NCBI GenBank assembly: GCA_035553355.1
Contig: DATMJW010000098.1
Location: forward strand, 1-10,434
Direction of reading: 5' to 3'
Source: Gaiellasilicea sp035553355
GTDB taxonomy: Bacteria > Actinomycetota > Thermoleophilia > Gaiellales > Gaiellaceae
Length of the DNA stretch: 10,434 bases
Every line of letters starts with the position of its first letter. Positions within the stretch are counted from its first letter, which is position 1. The notes beneath the pieces were generated by a model. That model searched no databases. It was not told the DNA's origin and worked only from the letters and a program-made list of their open reading frames with translations. This document shows, in pieces, positions 1-4,460 of this stretch. The position numbers were made by a program, and so were the translations under genes.

Positions 1-25
1 CGTCGGGAGACGGGGCCCTCAGGGC

Positions 26-454
26 CTAGCTCATGCCGGGGATCTCGGCGTACGCGACGACGCGGCCGCCGACGATCACGGTGAGGACGTGGTCGCCGTC
101 GGCGATCACGCTCCACGAGACCGGCTCGTCGCGGTAGCGCACCGCGCTCGATGCGCGGGCTGCGCCACGGGCATCGGCGGTCGCGACCGCCGCCTTGGCG
201 AAGCTGGCGCCGAGCCGCGGGTACCGGCCTGTCCGGACGAGGACGGTCGCCTTCGCGCCCGGCTTGAGGCCGGTGAGCCGCACCGACACCTTCGTGCCGA
301 TCCCGTTCGCGCCGAGCGTGGCAGTGCCCTTCACGCCTGAGTTCGCGACCGGCTTGAAGACGACGGTCTCGGTCGGCGCGACCGCGGCCGCGCTCGCTGC
401 GAACGCTGCGGCGACGACTGCGACGAGGCCGGTGGTACGGATGAAGCGGGACAT
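26..454 (-). CDS. Small secreted protein, beta-rich, function unknown
   Basis: Encodes 142 residues. The ATG at 454 is chosen because an AAGGAG ribosome binding site lies 8 nt upstream and the protein then starts with a clear signal peptide: a short basic n-region (SRFIRTT), a long Ala/Val core, and a likely AxA-type cleavage near residue 26. The reading frame stays open a further 45 codons upstream, but that part is Arg/Ser-rich and has no start signal. The mature part alternates Val/Thr/Ala stretches with a 'VSVRLTGLKPGAKATV' segment, which resembles small secreted beta-sandwich proteins in which a 'L.GL.PG' turn recurs. It contains no cysteine and no recognisable catalytic motif, and there is no lipobox, so it is probably exported and released or loosely wall-associated. 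I do not recognise a named family and assign no function. The neighbour at 662 is transcribed divergently across a 207-bp gap. Confidence 0.75.
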   Translation of the reverse strand: MSRFIRTTGLVAVVAAAFAASAAAVAPTETVVFKPVANSGVKGTATLGANGIGTKVSVRLTGLKPGAKATVLVRTGRYPRLGASFAKAAVATADARGAARASSAVRYRDEPVSWSVIADGDHVLTVIVGGRVVAYAEIPGMS

Positions 455-490
455 CGCTACTGCTCCTTCGATGGTGGTTGGCGTGCTCGC

Positions 491-520
491 AACGTACGTC
501 GCCGCCCCCCTCCACGTCAT
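491..520 (-). promoter_or_regulatory. Candidate promoter of the small secreted protein gene
   Basis: On the minus strand ATGACG (515-520) and TACGTT (491-496) are separated by 18 bp, a plausible -35/-10 pair. The expected start lies about 30 nt before the AAGGAG site of the gene beginning at 454. The assignment rests on consensus likeness only. Confidence 0.35.
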
Positions 521-539
521 CGGCCGCGACGACGATTCG

Positions 540-561
540 GGCTCGTCCCGCCGGACGAGCC
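540..561. repeat. Perfect 9-bp inverted repeat in divergent intergenic region
   Basis: GGCTCGTCC (540-548) and GGACGAGCC (553-561) form a perfect dyad around a CGCC spacer. It sits between the divergent genes starting at 454 and 662, and upstream of the candidate promoter of the former. It could be an operator or an RNA hairpin. No T-run follows on either strand, so a terminator is unlikely. Confidence 0.5.
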
Positions 562-647
562 GCGGGTCATCCGCTCGGGAGAGCCGCACCCGCAGCCCGC
601 GGTCCGAGCGCGGCGACCACGACGTCGTGCGGGTCGACCGGGAAGGC

Positions 648-653
648 TACAAT
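648..653 (+). promoter_or_regulatory. Candidate -10 element for a leaderless 81-aa gene
   Basis: TACAAT ends 8 nt before the ATG at 662 and no Shine-Dalgarno sequence lies between them. Transcription would start at or next to the A of the ATG, giving a leaderless mRNA. No convincing -35 box is visible. Confidence 0.5.
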
Positions 654-661
654 CGCCGCCG

Positions 662-907
662 ATGGCGTTCCGGGGCCTCTTCTCGTTCCTGTTCCAGCGG
701 TCGTCGGCCGAGGAGCGCGTGGCGCAGTACGTGATCCGCGAGCACGATCGCGGGCGCGACCTCGCCGAGATCCTCGCCGACCGGTACGTCCAGAACCGCA
801 CGACCCCTGAGCAGCGGGCGCGGCTTCTCGACCGGCCGGAGGTCGTGCGCGCGATCGGCAACGACGCGCTCGAGAGCGCGCGTCGGCAGTCGACCCCCGG
901 CGCCTAG
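662..907 (+). CDS. Small uncharacterised protein, 81 aa
   Basis: Encodes 81 residues from an ATG directly behind a TACAAT box. A short hydrophobic start (FRGLFSFLF) is followed by a charged, helix-favouring body: an 'EERVAQYVIREHDRGRDLAEIL' type segment at about 16-38, then 'DRYVQNRTTPEQRARLLDRPEVVRAIG'. The pattern suggests a small cytosolic all-helical protein; the N-terminus is too short for a confident membrane segment. The 'YV.NR...EQ.ARLL.RPEV..A' part looks like a conserved motif rather than random sequence, and the charged, low-repeat composition supports real coding. I know no named family and give no function. Its TAG stop lies inside a CTAG at 904-907 that also holds the stop of the convergent gene, so the two reading frames overlap by 3 bp within that tetramer. 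Confidence 0.7.
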   Translation: MAFRGLFSFLFQRSSAEERVAQYVIREHDRGRDLAEILADRYVQNRTTPEQRARLLDRPEVVRAIGNDALESARRQSTPGA

Positions 908-1833
908 AGTTCGCGGCCGACGCCGCGTTCGCGCGCGCGGCGGACGACCTCCGCCGCCGCAGCGACGTCCCAGGCCGCGACGCCGTTCGACTTGAAGAGC
1001 GTGATGTCGCTGTCGCTCTGCCGGCCGCGCAGCTCGCCCGAGACGACGTCCTCGAGCTCGTGCACCTCGAGCCAGTCGAGGACGCCGCCGGCGACCGGCT
1101 CGATGAGGTCGCCCGATTCGAGCCGGCTCTGCTCGACCGAGTCGCAGCACACGAAGCTGGCCCGCTCGAGGACGACGTTGTCGAGCTCGCGCGCGCGCGG
1201 GTCGTTCGCGCCGACGGCGGCGACGAACGCGCCCTCGCGGAGCCACTCGCCGCGCAAGACGGGGTCGCGCGACGTGGTCGCCGTGACGACGACGTCCGCG
1301 TCGGCCGCCTCGCGATGCGACTCCGCCGGCTCGGCGCCGACGCGCGCGCAGAACGCATCGAGCCGCTCCGCGGTGCGGCAGTAGGCGACGACGCGCTCGA
1401 TCGTCGGCACGGCCGCCCGGATCGCCGCGACCTGCGACTCGGCCTGCCACCCGCAGCCGATCACTCCGAGCGACGTCGCGCCCGCGCGCGCGAGGTACTT
1501 CGCCGCGACCCCGCTCGCGGCGCCCGTCCGCCGCTGACCGAGCGTGTCGGCCTCGAGCACCGCCTCGAGCCCCCCGCCCGCCGTCGAGAAGAGACAGACG
1601 ACGAACGCGAGCCGCCCGTCGACGACCGTGTAGGACTTGAGCCCGGCATACCCGAGCTCCTCGTCGACGGCGGCCATCACCGCGAAGTAGCCGTCGTCGA
1701 GCGCGAGGCGCCGGCGCGGGACGGTCTCGACGGCACCGGCCGCCATCCGGCGCAGGCACTCCTCCACGACCGGGACGGCGTCGCCCGGCGAGAGCAGCGC
1801 ACCGACGTCGGCCTCGGTCAGGTAGAGCGGCAT
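904..1833 (-). CDS. Ornithine cyclodeaminase / mu-crystallin family protein
   Basis: Encodes 309 residues, within the usual 300-350 of this NAD(P)-dependent family. Members include ornithine cyclodeaminase (ornithine to proline plus ammonia), alanine dehydrogenase of the archaeal type, and ketimine reductases. Visible hallmarks are the GLKSY segment with the probable catalytic Lys66, the RRTGAAS substrate loop at 101-107, the Rossmann glycine motif GVIGCGWQA at 123-131, a VGANDPRARELD segment at 208-219, and the C-terminal FKSNGVAAWDVAAA stretch at 280-293. The VGAN.P..RELD form is more like the alanine dehydrogenase/ketimine reductase branch than true ornithine cyclodeaminase, so the substrate is left open. 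It is cytosolic with no signal peptide. The ATG at 1833 has no ribosome binding site but has TAGCCT 7 nt upstream, so it may be leaderless. No arginine or proline metabolism gene is nearby. Confidence 0.88.
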   Translation of the reverse strand: MPLYLTEADVGALLSPGDAVPVVEECLRRMAAGAVETVPRRRLALDDGYFAVMAAVDEELGYAGLKSYTVVDGRLAFVVCLFSTAGGGLEAVLEADTLGQRRTGAASGVAAKYLARAGATSLGVIGCGWQAESQVAAIRAAVPTIERVVAYCRTAERLDAFCARVGAEPAESHREAADADVVVTATTSRDPVLRGEWLREGAFVAAVGANDPRARELDNVVLERASFVCCDSVEQSRLESGDLIEPVAGGVLDWLEVHELEDVVSGELRGRQSDSDITLFKSNGVAAWDVAAAAEVVRRARERGVGREL

Positions 1834-1840
1834 GCCGGGA

Positions 1841-1846
1841 AGGCTA
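1841..1846 (-). promoter_or_regulatory. Candidate -10 element for the cyclodeaminase-family gene
   Basis: TAGCCT on the minus strand ends 7 nt before the ATG at 1833. It fits the TANNNT pattern and spacing seen before several other starts in this window. It is weaker than the others and no -35 box is visible. Confidence 0.35.
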
Positions 1847-1891
1847 CTTCGGCGCCGTTTGCAGCATCTTCTTCAGGGGGAGGAGGTGCGC

Positions 1892-1975
1892 ATGCGGGTG
1901 ATGTTCTGGACGTACTGGCTCCTGATCGTCACCGGCCTCGCCCTCTACACCGCGATCGGCGCGGCCCACCACTGA
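1892..1975 (+). CDS. 27-aa single-helix membrane microprotein, coupled to next gene
   Basis: ATG at 1892 reads 27 codons to a TGA at 1973-1975. A very strong ribosome binding site, AGGAGGT (1881-1887), sits 4 nt upstream. The peptide is MRVMFWTYW, then a hydrophobic run (LLIVTGLALYTAIG), then AAHH, which is a good single transmembrane helix with an aromatic interfacial start and a His-His end. Its TGA overlaps the ATG of the DUF6766-type membrane protein (TGATG), the classical arrangement for translational coupling. The larger gene has no ribosome binding site of its own other than what this ORF provides. I infer a real microprotein that acts with, or sets the translation of, the downstream protein. 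Alternatively it is purely a leader ORF that delivers ribosomes. Confidence 0.7.
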   Translation: MRVMFWTYWLLIVTGLALYTAIGAAHH

Positions 1976-2646
1976 TGCGGTTCCTGCGCGAGAACTCCCT
2001 CTCGCTGTTCTTCCTGCTCATCTTCCTCGCGTCGCTCGCAGGTCAGTCGTTCGCCGGGCAGCGGTCGTACAACGAGGAGCAGCTCGAGCATGCCGGCGAC
2101 CCCGTCTCGTGGGCGCGCTACCTCGTCTCGTCGCACTTCGGGCGCTCGGTGATGGAGAACTGGCAGTCCGAGTTCCTTCAGTTCACGCTCTTCATCCTCG
2201 CGACGGTCTGGCTCGTCCAGCGCGGCTCGAACGAGTCGAAGCCGCTCGAGGACGCGGGTCCGGAGTCCGATCAGAAGCAGCGCGTGAAGGGGTACGCGCC
2301 CGAGAACGCACCAGGCTGGGCGAAGGCGCGCGGAGTGCGGCTCTGGCTGCTCTCGAACTCGCTGCTCCTCGCGATGGCGACGATCTTCCTGCTCTCGTGG
2401 GGTGCGCAGTCGCTGACCGGCTGGACGGAGTACAACAACGAGCAGCGCGAGCACAACGAGCCGCCCGTGGCGTGGGGCGACTACGTCCTCACGTCGCAGT
2501 TCTGGGAGGAGACGCTCCAGAACTGGCAGTCGGAGTTCCTCGCCGTGGGCACGATGGCCGTCTTCACGATCTACCTTCGCCAGCGGGGGTCGCCGGAGTC
2601 GAAGCCCGTCGGGGCACCGAACGACGACACAGCGGCGTCCGGCTGA
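1975..2646 (+). CDS. DUF6766-type membrane protein with internal duplication
   Basis: Encodes 223 residues, matching the size I know for DUF6766 family membrane proteins, whose function is not established. It consists of two homologous halves. Each half has a hydrophobic helix ending near QS..G, then YN.EQ.EH, then PV.W..Y..(S)S.F, then NWQSEFL, then a second hydrophobic helix ending in QRGS.ESKP. The halves cover about 10-88 and 121-214 and are joined by a polar linker rich in Glu, Gln and Lys. Four membrane helices are predicted, with both QRGS.ESKP tails on one side. The start at 1975 is fixed by TGATG overlap with the 27-aa ORF. The frame is open for 915 nt upstream, but that is antisense to the cyclodeaminase-family gene. 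It converges on tRNA-Arg with only 9 bp between. Confidence 0.85.
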   Translation: MRFLRENSLSLFFLLIFLASLAGQSFAGQRSYNEEQLEHAGDPVSWARYLVSSHFGRSVMENWQSEFLQFTLFILATVWLVQRGSNESKPLEDAGPESDQKQRVKGYAPENAPGWAKARGVRLWLLSNSLLLAMATIFLLSWGAQSLTGWTEYNNEQREHNEPPVAWGDYVLTSQFWEETLQNWQSEFLAVGTMAVFTIYLRQRGSPESKPVGAPNDDTAASG

Positions 2647-2655
2647 CGGAAAGAG

Positions 2656-2728
2656 TGCGCCCGGGATGATTCGAACATCCGACCTCTGCCTCCGCAGGGC
2701 AGCGCTCTATCCCCTGAGCTACGGGCGC
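2656..2728 (-). tRNA. tRNA-Arg, anticodon GCG
   Basis: A complete 73-nt cloverleaf reads on the minus strand. The acceptor stem GCGCCCG pairs perfectly with CGGGCGC. The D-arm is GCTC/GAGC with loop AGGGGATA, which supplies an A at about position 20, an arginine identity base. The anticodon stem CTGCC/GGCAG is perfect with loop CTGCGGA. The variable loop is AGGTC. The T-arm GGATG/CATCC encloses TTCGAAT. The discriminator base is A and CCA is not encoded. The anticodon, at 2693-2695, is GCG and would read CGC by Watson-Crick pairing. Most bacteria instead read CGU/CGC/CGA with an A34 tRNA deaminated to inosine. C35 agrees with arginine identity. Confidence 0.95.
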
Positions 2729-2754
2729 CTGGGACGCCAGGCAACGGCGAGGCG

Positions 2755-3549
2755 TCAGTGTAGCTGGGTGACGGCGCGCCCATCGAGGTCGAGCACGGCC
2801 TCCGCCGGCACCTCGCGCCGTACGTAGCCGAGCGCGACGACGTCGTCGCCGTCACGAGCGCGGCTCGAGACGCGACCGACCGGCTTGCCCTCGTGAGCGA
2901 GCTCCGCGTCGTAGCGCGGGATCTCGGCGCCCGCGATCCGCAGGAGGCGGAGCGCGCGGTTCGGGCGCCCGCGGTAGTGGAGGCGCGCGACCGGCTCCTG
3001 CCCCGGATAGCACCCCTTGGTGAAGGAGATCGCGCGCGTGTCGAGCCCGGCCTCCGCCGGAAGCACGCGGTCGTCGATCTCGCGTCCGTAGCGCGGCGTC
3101 CGTGCGCGGATCCGGAGCAGCTCGAGCTCGTCTTCGCCCACCGGCTCCGCGCCCTCCGGCGGCTCGCCGTCGAGCAGCTCGACCGCCTCGATCCCGTACT
3201 CGCGGTTCGGGATCCCGTTGCCGCCCCCGAGGACGAGGACCGAGGTGTGCTCCTCCGGCTCGATCGCCGCCTTGGTCGCGAACCGGGCACGAAGGAGCGT
3301 CGCGGCGAGCGGCTCGCCGAGGCCGGGCTCGGTGAGGAGGAGGAAGTCGTCGTGCCCCCGCCGCCACGCGACGAGCGGCGCGACGACACGCCCCTTCGCG
3401 GTCAGGAGCAACGCCTCGCGCGCGTCGCCGAGGTCGAGCGTCTCGATCTCGTTCGAGAGCATCCGCTCGAGGTAGGAGGCGGCTTCGGGGCCGGAGACGC
3501 GCACGAAGTCGCGCGGCCTCCGCGCGATGCGGACGGCGGTGAGGGCCAC
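2755..3549 (-). CDS. Folate-binding YgfZ-type protein (GcvT-like)
   Basis: Encodes 264 residues, the compact size typical of actinobacterial members of the YgfZ/GcvT-like family. In other bacteria YgfZ binds tetrahydrofolate and supports assembly or repair of certain iron-sulfur enzymes. The diagnostic motif K-G-C-Y-x-G-Q-E is intact in 'SFTKGCYPGQEPVARLHYRG' (about 179-198) and contains the conserved cysteine. The N-terminal half has the GcvT-like 'VRVSGPEAASYLERMLSNEI' start. The C-terminal part is a small barrel-like domain with 'GKPVGRVSSRA' and 'ALGYVRRE' typical of the family tail. The GTG at 3549 is chosen because TACACT lies 7 nt upstream and protein similarity begins there; the frame is open 11 codons further. 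It is cytosolic and shares a symmetric promoter with the divergent sulfite-oxidase-like gene. Confidence 0.9.
   Translation of the reverse strand: MALTAVRIARRPRDFVRVSGPEAASYLERMLSNEIETLDLGDAREALLLTAKGRVVAPLVAWRRGHDDFLLLTEPGLGEPLAATLLRARFATKAAIEPEEHTSVLVLGGGNGIPNREYGIEAVELLDGEPPEGAEPVGEDELELLRIRARTPRYGREIDDRVLPAEAGLDTRAISFTKGCYPGQEPVARLHYRGRPNRALRLLRIAGAEIPRYDAELAHEGKPVGRVSSRARDGDDVVALGYVRREVPAEAVLDLDGRAVTQLH
2757..2762 (-). promoter_or_regulatory. Candidate -10 element for tRNA-Arg
   Basis: TACACT on the minus strand lies 28 nt before the mature tRNA 5' end and overlaps the last codon and stop of the YgfZ-type gene. It would give a precursor with a leader of about 20 nt. No clear -35 box is seen, so co-transcription from upstream is also possible. 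Confidence 0.35.
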
Positions 3550-3554
3550 GGCCT

Positions 3555-3563
3555 CTAGTGTAC
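3555..3563. promoter_or_regulatory. Shared bidirectional -10 element, two leaderless starts
   Basis: CTAGTGTAC reads TAGTGT on the plus strand (3556-3561), 7 nt before the GTG at 3569, and TACACT on the minus strand (3557-3562), 7 nt before the GTG at 3549. The two start codons are only 19 bp apart. Neither has a Shine-Dalgarno sequence. Any -35 sequences would lie inside the opposite gene, and none is obvious. Confidence 0.6.
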
Positions 3564-3568
3564 GGAGC

Positions 3569-4174
3569 GTGTTCCGGAGCAAGGCCGAGCAGAAGGTGCG
3601 CGATGCGGGGTACGACCCGGCGCGGCTCCCGCCCGGTCAGTACCTGACGGAGAAGTGGCCGGTGCTGCACGCCGGCGTCGTCCCCTCGGTCGACCTCGCG
3701 ACGTGGGAGCTCCGCATTTGGGGCGCGGTGGAGAACGAGGTGACGTTGACGTGGGAGCAGCTCCAGGCGCTGCCGCGGACGGAGCACGTCCAGGACATCC
3801 ACTGCGTCACCCGCTGGTCGAAGTTCGACATGGCGTTCGCCGGCGTCCACTGGCGCGAACTCGAGGCGCTCTGCCGGCCGACGGCGGCCGCCCGGTTCGC
3901 GGTCGCGCACGCAGAGGCCGGCTTCACCGCGAACGTGCCGATCTCGTACCTCCGCGACGACCTGGCGCTCCTCGCGGACTCGGCGAACGGCGAGCCGCTG
4001 ACGCCCGAGCACGGGTGGCCGCTGCGCCTCGTGATCCCGGGCAAGTACTTCTGGAAGAGCGCCAAGTGGCTGCGCGGGATCGAGCTGACCACGGCGGACC
4101 GTCCGGGCTTCTGGGAGCGGTACGGCTACCACAACGACGCCGACCCGTTCCGCGAGCAGCGCTACTCCTTCTGA
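3569..4174 (+). CDS. Sulfite-oxidase-like molybdopterin oxidoreductase, cytosolic
   Basis: Encodes 201 residues forming a minimal molybdopterin-binding domain of the sulfite oxidase family, like the short 'sulfite oxidase-like oxidoreductase' proteins known from actinobacteria. The cysteine expected to coordinate molybdenum is Cys79 in QDIHCVTRWSKFD. Other family features are the WELRIWGAVENE start of the fold, the HAEAGFTANVP segment, GWPLRLVIPGKYFWKSAKWL, and the characteristic end GFWERYGYHNDADPF. No twin-arginine signal peptide is present, so it should be cytosolic, unlike MsrP. No dimerisation domain, haem or cytochrome partner is encoded nearby, so substrate and electron acceptor are unknown. 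The GTG at 3569 is chosen from the TAGTGT box 7 nt upstream. An in-frame start at 3527 lies inside the divergent YgfZ-type gene and upstream of the promoter. Confidence 0.92.
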   Translation: MFRSKAEQKVRDAGYDPARLPPGQYLTEKWPVLHAGVVPSVDLATWELRIWGAVENEVTLTWEQLQALPRTEHVQDIHCVTRWSKFDMAFAGVHWRELEALCRPTAAARFAVAHAEAGFTANVPISYLRDDLALLADSANGEPLTPEHGWPLRLVIPGKYFWKSAKWLRGIELTTADRPGFWERYGYHNDADPFREQRYSF

Positions 4175-4189
4175 CTCCTTCCGACCGCG

Positions 4190-4217
4190 TGGAGGATCAC
4201 TCGAACGAGTGACTCCA
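4190..4217 (+). terminator. Hairpin just after the sulfite-oxidase-like gene
   Basis: TGGAG (4190-4194) pairs with CTCCA (4213-4217), and TCACTCG (4197-4203) with CGAGTGA (4206-4212), giving about 11 bp with a 2-nt bulge and a tight loop. It starts 16 nt after the stop codon. No T-run follows, so it may be a transcript-end stabiliser rather than an intrinsic terminator. Confidence 0.45.
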
Positions 4218-4271
4218 GGCGCCGCCGCCGGGGCCGATACCTGGGGTACCCACCTCCCCCAGTTCCATCCC

Positions 4272-4340
4272 CTCGAAGACCGCTCCCCCCTCTTGCGGTC
4301 TTCACTCGAAGACCGCGGCCCCCTCCGCGGTCTTCTGCTT
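4272..4340 (+). terminator. Tandem duplicated hairpins ending in a T-run
   Basis: A 33-bp unit occurs twice, at 4272-4304 and 4305-4337, each beginning CTCGAAGACCGC and ending GCGGTCTTC. Hairpin A pairs 4275-4283 with 4295-4303 across an 11-nt loop. Hairpin B pairs 4308-4318 with 4325-4335 (11 bp, 6-nt loop) and is followed by TGCTTTT, making it a good intrinsic terminator for plus-strand transcription. The right arm of A can also pair with the left arm of B through a 4-nt loop, which would exclude both other hairpins. Confidence 0.75.
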
Positions 4341-4351
4341 TTGGCGACAAC

Positions 4352-4401
4352 ACGTGGCCGGTGCGGCCACGTCCTGTGCTTAAAGCACCGGACGTGGCCG
4401 G
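4352..4401. repeat. Mutually exclusive inverted repeats (CGTGGCCG family)
   Basis: ACGTGGCCG (4352-4360) pairs with CGGCCACGT (4364-4372) around a GTG loop. The same CGGCCACGT also starts a longer palindrome at 4364-4400, whose 18-nt arms meet around a TTAAA centre with one mismatch. Thus one central arm has two possible partners. The element sits in the convergent gap between the sulfite-oxidase-like gene and groEL. Function is unknown; a backup bidirectional terminator or a dispersed intergenic repeat are options. Confidence 0.6.
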
Positions 4402-4404
4402 AAA

Positions 4405-4438
4405 CGACGGAGGGCCGGCATCAGCCGGCCCTCCGTCG
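4405..4438 (-). terminator. Strong hairpin terminator of the groESL operon
   Basis: A perfect 15-bp inverted repeat (CGACGGAGGGCCGGC and its complement) around a 4-nt loop lies 22 bp beyond the groEL stop. On the minus strand it is followed by GTTTCC, only a short T-run. Its position and stability make it the likely end of the groESL transcript, and it would act in both directions. Confidence 0.75.
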
Positions 4439-4460
4439 CGATCTCGAGCCCGAGGGCTCG

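Noticed and set aside
14..26. GGCCC-TCA-GGGCC hairpin at the left edge as a terminator of the secreted protein gene
   Set aside because: Only 5 bp, overlaps the stop codon and has no T-run; too weak to call.
455..589. 45-codon N-terminal extension of the secreted protein
   Set aside because: A signal peptide and ribosome binding site mark ATG 454; the extension is Arg/Ser-rich and has no start signal.
1060..1974. Upstream extension of the DUF6766-type frame by 305 codons
   Set aside because: It is antisense to the cyclodeaminase-family gene and compositionally biased; TGATG coupling fixes the start at 1975.
3527..3568. Longer start for the sulfite-oxidase-like gene
   Set aside because: It lies inside the divergent YgfZ-type gene and upstream of the predicted transcript start.
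4272..4337. Possible CRISPR-like or tandem array
   Set aside because: Only two 33-bp units, themselves palindromic and without unique spacers; better explained as tandem terminator hairpins.
4162..4353. 63-codon minus-strand frame in the convergent gap
   Set aside because: Gly/Arg-rich, runs through terminator hairpins, and has no ribosome binding site.
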